Shown: in pieces, positions 1 through 5,357 of the stretch
Numbering within the stretch: position 1 is the first letter of the stretch
Layout of the letters: each line of letters begins with the position of its first letter
Source: an uncultured Alphaproteobacteria bacterium
Lineage (GTDB): Bacteria; Pseudomonadota; Alphaproteobacteria; Rhizobiales; Aestuariivirgaceae
NCBI GenBank assembly: GCA_937868035.1
Contig: CALMLK010000397.1
Location: forward strand, 1-5,357
Length of the DNA stretch: 5,357 nt
Direction: 5' to 3'
Notes under the pieces: model-generated
What the model was told of the DNA's origin: nothing
Seen by the model: the letters and a program-made list of their open reading frames with translations, nothing else
Databases searched by the model: none
Position numbers and translations under genes: made by a program

Positions 1-177
1 GACCCCATCGAACAGGTGAAGGCGCGCATCATGAAGGATGGCCTCGCCACCGAGGACGACCTCAAGAAGATCGACGCCGACATCCGCGCCATCGTGACCG
101 AAGCGGCTGATTTTGCGCAGAGCGATCCCGAGCCGGACGTGTCCGAGCTTTACACCGACATCTACGTGAACGGCTGA
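1..177 (+). CDS. pdhA: Pyruvate dehydrogenase E1 component subunit alpha, C-terminal end (partial)
   Basis: The reading frame is open from the first base to a TGA at 175-177 and gives the last 58 residues of a protein whose start lies left of the window. The peptide begins DPIEQVKARIMKDG and ends in SELYTDIYVNG, which matches the C-terminus of alphaproteobacterial E1 alpha subunits, usually about 340-350 residues long. E1 alpha pairs with E1 beta as a heterotetramer that decarboxylates pyruvate with thiamine diphosphate. The TPP-binding GDG motif and the regulatory loop lie outside the window and cannot be checked. The E1 beta gene follows after 15 nt, so co-transcription and probably coupled translation are expected. 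The identification rests on this short tail plus the context, which is unambiguous. Confidence 0.93.
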   Translation, partial: DPIEQVKARIMKDGLATEDDLKKIDADIRAIVTEAADFAQSDPEPDVSELYTDIYVNG

Positions 178-192
178 GCAGGGGACTGACCA

Positions 193-1572
193 ATGCCAAC
201 CATCCTCATGCCCGCGCTCTCGCCCACCATGGAAGAGGGCAAGCTTGCCAAGTGGCTCAAGAACGTCGGCGATGCGGTGAAGCCCGGCGACGTGATTGCC
301 GAGATTGAAACCGACAAGGCCACCATGGAAGTGGAGGCCGTCGACGAAGGCCCGCTCACCTCCATTCTCATTCCCGCCGGAACCGAAGGCGTGAAAGTGA
401 ACACGCCGATTGCCGTGATCGGCGAGGCGGATGCCGCAGCGCCGCCACCCGCCCATGCCCCCGGCACGCTGCCCTATGAAGGCGCCGAGAGCCACACCAA
501 GCCCCATGCGGAGTTGCAGGCAACCGTCGCTGCCGTGAAGGCCGCCCAGCCGGCGCCCGCTGATCCTGAGATTCCCGCCGGCACCGAGATGGTGCAGATG
601 ACGGTGCGCGAAGCTATCCGCGCCGCCATGTCCGAGGAAATGCGTCGCGACCCGGACGTCTTCCTGATGGGCGAGGAAGTGGGCCAGTATCAGGGCGCCT
701 ACAAGATTTCCCAAGGCATGCTGGAAGAGTTTGGCGACAAGCGCGTGATCGACACGCCCATCACCGAGCACGGCTTCACCGGCATTGCCGTGGGTGCGGC
801 CTTTGCGGGCCTCAAGCCCATCGTGGAATTCATGACCTTCAACTTCGCCATGCAGGCGATTGACCAGATCATCAATTCTGCCGCCAAGACGCTCTATATG
901 TCGGGTGGACAGATGGGCTGCCCCATCGTTTTCCGCGGCGCCAACGGGGCCGCCGCCCGTGTCGCCGCCCAGCACAGCCAGGATTACGCCGCCTGGTACG
1001 GCCACATCCCCGGCCTCAAGGTGGTGATGCCCTACACGGCAGCGGACGCGAAGGGCCTGATGAAGGCCGCAATCCGCGATCCCAACCCGGTGATCTTCCT
1101 CGAAAACGAGATCCTCTACGGCAAGAGCTTCGACGTGCCGAAGCTGGATGACTGGGTGGTGCCCATCGGCAAGGCGCGCATCGCGCGGCCGGGCAATGAT
1201 TGCACCATCGTCTCCTTCGGCATTGGCATGACCTATGCCCATGCAGCGGCCGACAAGTTGGCGGCGGACGGCATTGATTGCGAAATCATCGACCTCCGCT
1301 CCATCCGCCCGCTCGATCTGGAGACGGTGCTCACCTCCGTGCGCAAGACCAACCGCTGCGTCTGCGTGGAGGAGGGCTATCCCCGCTTCTCGGTGACGAG
1401 CGAACTCGCCGCCGAAATCATGACACATGCGTTCGATTATCTGGACGCTCCCGTGGCGCGCGTGGCCGGCAAGGACGTTCCCATGCCCTACGCCGCCAAC
1501 CTGGAAAAACTCGCCCTGCCGAACGTCGACGATGTCGTCGCGGCCGTGAAGGGTGTGGTCTACGCAAACTAG
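193..1572 (+). CDS. pdhB: Pyruvate dehydrogenase E1 component subunit beta with N-terminal lipoyl domain
   Basis: 459 residues. Together with E1 alpha it decarboxylates pyruvate and transfers the acetyl group to lipoamide. Residues 2-80 form a biotinyl/lipoyl domain (MPALSPTM at 6-13) whose swinging-arm lysine is K42 in the ETDKATME motif, codon 316-318. An Ala/Pro-rich linker runs from about 80 to 132. The transketolase-like pyrimidine-binding domain covers about 134-305, with [12 protein letters not shown] at 160-171 holding the glutamate that activates TPP (E161 or E162) and AAQHSQ at 258-263 holding the conserved active-site histidine H261. The C-terminal transketolase domain covers about 324-447 and ends near DVPMPYA. 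The ATG at 193 is preceded by AGGGGA (180-185), 7 nt upstream, and starts exactly at the lipoyl fold, so the start is secure. Enterobacterial PDH has a fused E1 without a lipoyl domain. A lipoylated E1 beta is a known alphaproteobacterial trait, not a novelty. Confidence 0.97.
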   Translation: MPTILMPALSPTMEEGKLAKWLKNVGDAVKPGDVIAEIETDKATMEVEAVDEGPLTSILIPAGTEGVKVNTPIAVIGEADAAAPPPAHAPGTLPYEGAESHTKPHAELQATVAAVKAAQPAPADPEIPAGTEMVQMTVREAIRAAMSEEMRRDPDVFLMGEEVGQYQGAYKISQGMLEEFGDKRVIDTPITEHGFTGIAVGAAFAGLKPIVEFMTFNFAMQAIDQIINSAAKTLYMSGGQMGCPIVFRGANGAAARVAAQHSQDYAAWYGHIPGLKVVMPYTAADAKGLMKAAIRDPNPVIFLENEILYGKSFDVPKLDDWVVPIGKARIARPGNDCTIVSFGIGMTYAHAAADKLAADGIDCEIIDLRSIRPLDLETVLTSVRKTNRCVCVEEGYPRFSVTSELAAEIMTHAFDYLDAPVARVAGKDVPMPYAANLEKLALPNVDDVVAAVKGVVYAN

Positions 1573-1627
1573 GCTGTCACCCCGCAGTCAATGCGGGGGG
1601 CCCATCCAACGCCGTGATGGGACAGCC
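1572..1627. repeat. Intergenic palindromic repeat unit with three-stem folding potential
   Basis: This starts at the last base of the pdhB stop codon. Outer arms GGCTGTC (1572-1578) and GACAGCC (1621-1627) are perfect inverted repeats. They enclose CCCCGCA (1580-1586) with TGCGGGG (1592-1598) around the loop GTCAA, and CCCATC (1601-1606) with GATGGG (1616-1621) around a 9-nt loop. As RNA it could fold into a three-way junction; G1621 would be shared by two stems, so one pair is lost. Its core, TGTCA-CCCC-...-GGGG-GCCCAT, reads as the reverse complement of the unit at 1641-1671, so the two belong to one repeat family. No T-run follows, so this is not a classical intrinsic terminator. Likely effects are 3' end protection or processing of the pdhAB message, which is inference. 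Confidence 0.75.
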
Positions 1628-1640
1628 GTCATTATGAACA

Positions 1641-1671
1641 ATGGGTCCCCGGGACGAGCCCGGGGATGACA
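1641..1671. repeat. Intergenic palindromic repeat unit, inverted copy
   Basis: ATGGGTCCCC leads into a perfect 8-bp stem: TCCCCGGG (1646-1653) pairs with CCCGGGGA (1659-1666) around the loop ACGAG, followed by TGACA. The consensus ATGGGT-CCC...GGG-ATGACA is, to my recollection, a common dispersed intergenic palindrome in rhizobial and related genomes. It faces the unit at 1572-1627, so the two can also pair with each other over about 30 nt. It ends 22 nt before the next start codon and leaves that gene's Shine-Dalgarno (GAGAAGG, 1678-1684) just outside the stem. There is no T-run, so a terminator role is doubtful. Confidence 0.75.
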
Positions 1672-1693
1672 ATAGAAGAGAAGGTACAAAGGA

Positions 1694-2050
1694 ATGGCCA
1701 AGGGTCACGACCACGATCAGCACGAACATCATCACCACGACCACTCCAAGGAAATCCATCCGCACCAGTTGCAGCCGCCCCATGAAGTGTTCCACGATCC
1801 CAAGGCTGGCGAGATTGCCCGCGCCTGGATCACCGGTGGACACCTGAGCCTGTCGCTGCATGCCATGGCCTTCGGCAATGCCGACATTTGGGGCCATGTG
1901 CTCGCCGGGATGGCAGCGCAGGTTGCGGGCGCCATGGCCGAGATGGGCCACGGCAACACTGCCGGCAACCTGGAGGAAATCCGCAAGACACTGAACGAAG
2001 GCCTCGCCAAGGCCGCCGCCCAGAACTCGGTCCTCGCCAACAAGTCGTAA
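1694..2050 (+). CDS. DUF5076-like small protein with His-rich N-terminus
   Basis: 118 residues with an ATG at 1694; GAGAAGG (1678-1684) sits 9 nt upstream and is the likely ribosome binding site. The AAAGGA directly touching the ATG is too close. Residues 1-34 hold twelve histidines, including [12 protein letters not shown] at 6-17, mixed with Asp and Glu. From about residue 35 the pattern [21 protein letters not shown], then a Trp-Gly step (W66-G67), an Ala-rich helix and [12 protein letters not shown] near the end resembles the DUF5076 family of alphaproteobacteria. I recall that family as short proteins found beside PDH genes; this is memory, not a search. No signal peptide or membrane segment is visible, so it is probably cytoplasmic. 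The gene sits between E1 beta and E2, 23 nt before the latter, which suggests a role tied to the complex. The function is unknown. The His/Asp cluster could bind Zn, Ni, Co or Cu, but no Cys or defined site supports a specific metal. The gene is real on context, RBS and family resemblance. Confidence 0.8.
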   Translation: MAKGHDHDQHEHHHHDHSKEIHPHQLQPPHEVFHDPKAGEIARAWITGGHLSLSLHAMAFGNADIWGHVLAGMAAQVAGAMAEMGHGNTAGNLEEIRKTLNEGLAKAAAQNSVLANKS

Positions 2051-2063
2051 ACTTTCCGTACAC

Positions 2064-2067
2064 GGAG
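2064..2067 (+). promoter_or_regulatory. Ribosome binding site that fixes the pdhC start
   Basis: GGAG at 2064-2067 lies 6 nt before the ATG at 2074. The same frame stays open upstream to a possible ATG at 1888, but that extension overlaps the DUF5076-like gene by more than 160 nt and encodes an Arg/Gly-rich shadow peptide. The lipoyl domain begins right after the ATG at 2074, so this is the true start. Confidence 0.85.
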
Positions 2068-2073
2068 CATTCC

Positions 2074-3378
2074 ATGGCCGCAACCGTTCTCATGCCAGCC
2101 CTGTCTCCCACCATGGAGAAGGGCAAGCTTGCCAAGTGGCTCAAGAAGGAAGGCGACAAGGTGAAGAGCGGCGACATTCTCGCCGAAATCGAAACCGACA
2201 AGGCCACCATGGAAGTGGAAGCCGTGGACGAGGGCACGCTGGGCAAGATCATGGTGCCGGAGGGCACGGACGACGTGCTCGTCAACACCCCGATCGCGCT
2301 GATCCTGGCCGAGGGCGAGAAGGCGGGGGCAACTCCCTCACCGTCTCCGGCGGCGCCGAAGACTCCTCTCCCGCAAGCGGGAGAGGTGAAGAAAGTGACA
2401 GCACCCGCTGCATCTCTCCCGCCTGCGGGAGAGACGGGCGCGGCACGCGCCAGTGAGGGCCGCGTCTTCGTCTCGCCCCTCGCAAAGCGCCTTGCCAAGG
2501 AAAAGGGCATCGACCTCGCGGCTCTGAAAGGCTCCGGCCCCCATGGCCGCATCGTCTCGCGCGACGTGGAGAATGCCAAGCCCGGTGCCGCTCCAGCCGC
2601 GAAACCTGCCGCGGCCCCGGTCGCTTTCGCCGCCGCACCCTCCGATGCCACCATCCTCAGGAACTTCGCGGAAGGCTCCTACGACCTCGTGCCGCATGAC
2701 TCCATGCGCAAGGTGATCGCCCGCCGCCTCACGGAGTCGAAGCAGACGATCCCGCACTTCTATGTCTCCGTGGATGTGACGCTCGATCACCTGCTGGACC
2801 TGCGGGAACGCCTGAACGGAGTGGCACCGAAGAACAAAGAGGGCCTTCCGTCCTACAAGATTTCAGTCAACGACTTCATCATCAAGGCCATGGCCATGGC
2901 GCTGATCAAGGTGCCTGACGCCAATGTGTCGTGGACCGAGAGCGCCATGGTGAAGCACAAGCACGCCGACATCGGCATCGCCGTGTCGATCCCCGGCGGC
3001 CTCATCACCCCGGTGGTGCGCAAGGCCGAGAGCAAGGGCCTCGCCCAGATTTCAACCGAGATGAAGGACTACGCCAAGCGCGCCAAGGACCGGAAGCTGA
3101 AGCCGGAGGAATACACCGGCGGCTCGGCGGCGATCTCCAACATGGGCATGCTGAACGTCTCGAATTTCGCGGCCATCGTCAATCCACCGCACGCCTCGAT
3201 CCTCGCCATCGGCACAGGCACACGGCGGCCCGTGGTGCGCGGCAATGACATTGTGATCGAACAACAGATGACCATGACGCTTTCGACCGACCACCGCTGC
3301 ATCGACGGCGCACTGGGCGCGGAGTTCATCAACGCCATCAAGCTGTATCTGGAAGAACCGGGGCTGATGTTGGTGTGA
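2074..3378 (+). CDS. pdhC: Dihydrolipoamide acetyltransferase, E2 of the pyruvate dehydrogenase complex
   Basis: 434 residues; it transfers acetyl from lipoamide to CoA and forms the structural core that binds E1 and E3. Domains in order: a lipoyl domain at about 3-78 with swinging-arm lysine K43 in ETDKATME (codon 2200-2202); an Ala/Pro-rich linker at about 79-129; a peripheral subunit-binding domain at about 131-167 ([19 protein letters not shown], then [13 protein letters not shown]); a second Ala/Pro linker to about 200; and the catalytic domain at about 205-434. The catalytic motif DHRCIDG at 406-412 gives the expected H407 and D411. There is one lipoyl domain, the usual number for alphaproteobacterial E2, against three in E. 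coli, with the second on E1 beta here. The first linker is odd: residues 88-129 are encoded by a hairpin-rich repeat cluster (2335-2459) and contain two matching peptides, LPQAGE (99-104) and LPPAGE (115-120). The symbol pdhC is used in some alphaproteobacteria; others call this gene pdhB or aceF. Confidence 0.97.
   Translation: MAATVLMPALSPTMEKGKLAKWLKKEGDKVKSGDILAEIETDKATMEVEAVDEGTLGKIMVPEGTDDVLVNTPIALILAEGEKAGATPSPSPAAPKTPLPQAGEVKKVTAPAASLPPAGETGAARASEGRVFVSPLAKRLAKEKGIDLAALKGSGPHGRIVSRDVENAKPGAAPAAKPAAAPVAFAAAPSDATILRNFAEGSYDLVPHDSMRKVIARRLTESKQTIPHFYVSVDVTLDHLLDLRERLNGVAPKNKEGLPSYKISVNDFIIKAMAMALIKVPDANVSWTESAMVKHKHADIGIAVSIPGGLITPVVRKAESKGLAQISTEMKDYAKRAKDRKLKPEEYTGGSAAISNMGMLNVSNFAAIVNPPHASILAIGTGTRRPVVRGNDIVIEQQMTMTLSTDHRCIDGALGAEFINAIKLYLEEPGLMLV
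2335..2459. repeat. Palindromic repeat cluster inside the E2 linker coding region
   Basis: Outer arms CCCTCAC (2335-2341) and GTGAGGG (2453-2459) are inverted repeats 111 nt apart. Between them lie two perfect 10-bp hairpins: CCTCTCCCGC (2365-2374) with GCGGGAGAGG (2377-2386), and TCTCTCCCGC (2413-2422) with GCGGGAGAGA (2425-2434). Each has only 2 unpaired bases at the centre. A third stem, GGCGCG (2437-2442) with CGCGCC (2446-2451), has a GCA loop. The two main hairpins share 18 of 20 bases (2366-2385 and 2414-2433) and are offset by 48 nt, so both read in the same frame. CTCTCCCGC-GCGGGAGAG palindromes flanked by CCCTCAC arms look like the dispersed intergenic repeats of rhizobial genomes as I remember them. 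Here the element is translated without a stop. Boundaries are approximate. Confidence 0.72.
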
Positions 3379-3445
3379 GGTTGATTTCCGTGAAGCCGAG
3401 CCGCACACGCCCAACCGACACGTTGCAAGAGAACAGAGGACCGCA

Positions 3446-4084
3446 ATGAAATCCATTCTCGCATTCGGTGACTCGCTCACCTGGGGCTTTGAAGCTGGTA
3501 CCTTCAGGCGCCATGCCTTCGAGAACCGCTGGCCCAATGCGCTCGCTGCCGGTCTTGCAGGCAAGGCCCGCGTGATCGAGGAGGGGATGAACGGGCGGAC
3601 TACGGTGTTTCCCGATCCCGTCTGCGAGGCGGAGCGCAATGGCGCGGTGGCTTTGCCCATGCTTCTCGCCACGCACCAACCGCTTGATCTGGTCATCATC
3701 ATGCTGGGCACCAACGACATCAAATATGCCAACCGTTGCCGCGCCTTTGATGCGGCCCTTGGCATGCAGCGCCTCGTCAATCTGGTGAAGAACCATGACT
3801 ACACTGCCGACTACGCCGTGCCGCAGATTCTCCTGATGTCGCCGACGCATCTGGTGAAGACCAACGACGACTGGTTCAACGATCTTTGGGGCCATGCGCT
3901 TCAGGAGTCGCAGCTTTTCGCGCGGCACTATGCGCGTGTGGCAGAAGAGAATGGCTGCCACTTCTTTGATGCGGCGTCCGTGGCCACCGCCGACCCGACC
4001 GACGGCGGGCATCTGGACGCAGCCAATACCCGCAAAATCGGCGAGGCGCTCGTCCCGGTCGTGAAAGGAATTTTACAGATTTGA
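3446..4084 (+). CDS. SGNH/GDSL-family hydrolase (arylesterase/acyltransferase type)
   Basis: 212 residues with AGAGGA (3435-3440) 5 nt before the ATG. All SGNH blocks are present: block I GDSLTWG at 8-14 with nucleophile S10; block II GMNGRTT at 47-53 with the oxyanion-hole glycine; block III LGTND at 87-91 with N90; and block V DGGH at 186-189 with D186 and H189 completing the triad. The sequence VIEEGMNGRTT, then LATHQPLDLVIIMLGTNDIK, closely resembles the Mycobacterium smegmatis acyltransferase/esterase MsAcT and rhizobial arylesterases, which hydrolyse or transfer short acyl esters. No signal peptide is evident, so it is probably cytosolic. It lies 67 nt after pdhC and 141 nt before lpdA. 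As I recall, rhizobial pdh operons carry a similar gene at this place. The natural substrate is unknown. A role with acetyl groups (ester or thioester cleavage) is inferred from context only. Confidence 0.92.
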   Translation: MKSILAFGDSLTWGFEAGTFRRHAFENRWPNALAAGLAGKARVIEEGMNGRTTVFPDPVCEAERNGAVALPMLLATHQPLDLVIIMLGTNDIKYANRCRAFDAALGMQRLVNLVKNHDYTADYAVPQILLMSPTHLVKTNDDWFNDLWGHALQESQLFARHYARVAEENGCHFFDAASVATADPTDGGHLDAANTRKIGEALVPVVKGILQI

Positions 4085-4144
4085 CGCCCGCCGCCAAGGC
4101 AGGTCACGAGACAGGCCGCCCAAACGGCCCCCAAATCACAAAAA

Positions 4145-4179
4145 GGCGATAGCCATTCCGGATTGCGGGGGCTATAGCC
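4145..4179. promoter_or_regulatory. Imperfect inverted repeat upstream of lpdA (candidate regulatory structure)
   Basis: GGC-g-ATAGCC (4145-4154) faces GGCTAT-a-GCC (4170-4179) across a 15-nt loop, giving 9 pairs with one G/A mismatch. The right arm, GGCTATAGCC, is itself a perfect 10-bp palindrome. There is no T-run, so it is not a standard terminator. It lies in the 141-nt gap between the SGNH hydrolase and lpdA, which has no gene. It could be an operator half-site pair or an mRNA stem; no known regulator motif was recognised. Confidence 0.35.
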
Positions 4180-4192
4180 GCCACAAGAGACG

Positions 4193-4207
4193 TGAAAACT
4201 ATTTTCA
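4193..4207. promoter_or_regulatory. AT-rich dyad TGAAAA-N3-TTTTCA before the lpdA ribosome binding site
   Basis: TGAAAACTATTTTCA is a perfect 6-bp inverted repeat around CTA, in an AT-rich patch that stands out from the GC-rich surroundings. It ends 8 nt before the Shine-Dalgarno AGAGGA (4216-4221) of lpdA. It could be a small operator or part of a promoter, but no convincing -35/-10 pair at normal spacing was found in 4085-4225. Confidence 0.3.
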
Positions 4208-4225
4208 GGATTGAAAGAGGATACC

Positions 4226-5357
4226 ATGGCAGACACCGCATTTGACGTTCTCATCATCGGCGCAGGGCCAGGCGGCTATGTCACGGCCATCCGCGCCGCA
4301 CAGCTGGGCCTCAAGGTGGCGATCGTCGAGCGCGAGCACCTGGGCGGCATCTGTCTGAACTGGGGCTGCATCCCGACAAAGGCGCTGCTGCGTTCGGCGG
4401 AAATCTACCACTACATGAAGCACGCCGAGAACTACGGCCTCTCCGCCAAGGACATCAGCTTCGATGCCACCAAGGTGGTGCAGCGCTCGCGCGGCGTCTC
4501 GGGCCGCCTCAACATGGGCGTCAATGGCCTGCTCAAGAAGAACAAGGTGCAGATCATCTGGGGCGAGGCGAAAATCACCAAGCCCGGTGAGGTCGTGGTG
4601 GCCGACAGCAAGAAGCCCGTCGTGCAGCCGCAGAACCCGCCGCCCAAGGGCGTGGCCGGGGCAGGCACCTACACCGCCAAGCATATCATCATCGCCACCG
4701 GCGCGCGCCCCCGCGTGCTGCCGGGACTTGAGCCCGACGGCAAGTTGGTCTGGACCTATTTCGAGGCCATGGTGCCGAAGGAGATGCCCAAGTCCATGCT
4801 CGTCATCGGCTCCGGCGCCATCGGCATCGAGTTCGCCTCCTTCTACAACGCCATGGGCGTGGACGTGACCGTGGTCGAGATCATGGACCAGATCATGCCG
4901 GTGGAAGATACCGAGATTTCGAAGATCGCCCAGAAGCAGCTGGAAAAGCAGGGCCTCAAGTTCAGGCTTTCGGCCAAGGTGGCGAAACTGGACCGCAAGG
5001 CCAACAGCGTCACCGCGACGATCGAGGCGGGCGGCAAGTCCGAGCAGATCACCGTGGACCGCGTCATCGCGGCGGCGGGCGTCGTTGCCAACATCGAGAA
5101 CCTCGGCCTCGAAGCCGTGGGCGTGAAGACCGACAAGGGCTGCATCGTGACCGACGGCTTCGGCCGCACCAACGTCGCGGGCATCTATGCGATTGGCGAT
5201 GTCGCTGGCCCGCCCATGCTCGCCCACAAGGCCGAACATGAAGGCGTCATCTGCGTCGAAACCATCAAGGGCCTGCACACGCATCCCATGAAAAAGGACC
5301 AGATTCCCGGCTGCACCCATTGCCATCCGCAGGTGGCAAGTGTCGGCCTCACCGAAG
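4226..5357 (+). CDS. lpdA: Dihydrolipoyl dehydrogenase (E3), 3' end beyond window
   Basis: 377 codons from an ATG at 4226 are open to the window edge, against about 465-480 residues for the family. The FAD flavoprotein reoxidises dihydrolipoamide on the complex and passes electrons to NAD+. Visible motifs: the N-terminal FAD fold GAGPGG at 12-17; the redox-active disulfide C43/C48 in GGICLNWGCIPTK; ATGARPR at 157-163; the NAD-binding fold GSGAIG at 195-200; the second FAD motif YAIGDVAG at 321-328; and the start of the dimerisation domain with HPQVASVGLTE at 367-377. The catalytic His-Glu pair lies beyond the edge. CLNWGCIPTK, as opposed to CLNVGCIPSK, and the Pro-rich insert at about 128-146 point, as I recall, to the PDH-type E3 of alphaproteobacteria. 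It has no N-terminal lipoyl domain. The ribosome binding site AGAGGA (4216-4221) lies 4 nt before the ATG. Confidence 0.96.
   Translation, partial: MADTAFDVLIIGAGPGGYVTAIRAAQLGLKVAIVEREHLGGICLNWGCIPTKALLRSAEIYHYMKHAENYGLSAKDISFDATKVVQRSRGVSGRLNMGVNGLLKKNKVQIIWGEAKITKPGEVVVADSKKPVVQPQNPPPKGVAGAGTYTAKHIIIATGARPRVLPGLEPDGKLVWTYFEAMVPKEMPKSMLVIGSGAIGIEFASFYNAMGVDVTVVEIMDQIMPVEDTEISKIAQKQLEKQGLKFRLSAKVAKLDRKANSVTATIEAGGKSEQITVDRVIAAAGVVANIENLGLEAVGVKTDKGCIVTDGFGRTNVAGIYAIGDVAGPPMLAHKAEHEGVICVETIKGLHTHPMKKDQIPGCTHCHPQVASVGLTE

Noticed and set aside
1888..2073. N-terminal extension of pdhC to an upstream ATG
   Set aside because: The added residues are an Arg/Gly-rich shadow of the overlapping small gene, and the start at 2074 has its own ribosome binding site directly before the lipoyl domain.
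1830..2654. Reverse-strand open frame (274 codons) spanning the DUF5076-like gene and the start of pdhC
   Set aside because: Its composition is low complexity and it mirrors real coding frames. It shares the [13 protein letters not shown] segment with a reverse frame at 162-467 only because both lie opposite the duplicated lipoyl domains.
3052..4012. Overlapping reverse-strand frames opposite pdhC and the SGNH hydrolase
   Set aside because: No family resemblance and no plausible ribosome binding context were seen; the + strand genes explain the DNA fully.
4081..4109. TTGACG at the SGNH stop codon as a -35 box for lpdA
   Set aside because: No acceptable -10 hexamer lies 16-18 nt downstream; the spacer and expected -10 are GC-rich.
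4114..4129. GGCCG/CGGCC hairpin as a terminator after the SGNH hydrolase
   Set aside because: A 5-bp stem without a T-run is expected by chance in GC-rich DNA and does not meet the terminator pattern.
4205..5326. Long reverse-strand open frame (373 codons) opposite lpdA
   Set aside because: It is rich in His, Asp, Leu and Gly as expected from the complement of a GC-rich gene, has no recognisable domain, and lies opposite an unmistakable E3 with all cofactor motifs.
5309..5328. CTHC in E3 (C363, C366) as an extra redox or metal site
   Set aside because: A Cys-x-x-Cys at this place before PQVASVGLTE is, as I recall, usual in alphaproteobacterial PDH-type E3, and no partner ligands are visible.

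Overview
The window is a pyruvate dehydrogenase (PDH) complex locus from a GC-rich alphaproteobacterium, most likely of the Hyphomicrobiales (Rhizobiales) or a close relative. Three things point there. The E1 beta subunit carries its own N-terminal lipoyl domain. The gene order E1-alpha, E1-beta, E2, SGNH hydrolase, E3 resembles the rhizobial arrangement as I recall it from Sinorhizobium. The locus also carries the short palindromic repeats common between rhizobial genes. I do not name a genus.

Layout, all on the + strand: (1) the last 58 codons of pdhA (E1 alpha), 1-177; (2) pdhB (E1 beta with lipoyl domain), 193-1572, 15 nt downstream; (3) a 121-nt gap with two inverted palindromic repeat units, 1572-1671; (4) a 118-residue protein resembling the DUF5076 family with a striking His-rich N-terminus, 1694-2050; (5) pdhC (E2 dihydrolipoamide acetyltransferase), 2074-3378, whose first interdomain linker is encoded by a cluster of perfect hairpins that looks like a repeat element absorbed into the reading frame; (6) an SGNH/GDSL hydrolase of the arylesterase/acyltransferase type, 3446-4084; (7) a 141-nt gap with two dyad symmetries, 4085-4225; (8) lpdA (E3), 4226 to the right edge, 377 codons, truncated by the window.

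The core genes form one pathway. E1 (alpha plus beta) decarboxylates pyruvate with thiamine diphosphate and reductively acetylates lipoyl lysines. These sit on E2 (K43) and, unusually compared with enterobacteria, also on E1 beta (K42). E2 passes the acetyl group to CoA, and E3 reoxidises dihydrolipoamide using FAD and NAD+. All genes are co-directional with short gaps and good ribosome binding sites, so a single transcript starting upstream of the window is likely. The gaps after pdhB and before lpdA are where processing, attenuation or a secondary promoter would fit.

Most of the window is ordinary central metabolism. I found no convincing new defence or mobile system. The points most worth a second look are the repeat-derived linker in E2, the His-rich DUF5076-like protein inside the operon, the paired palindromes after pdhB, the SGNH hydrolase between E2 and E3, and the near-identical DNA of the two lipoyl domains.
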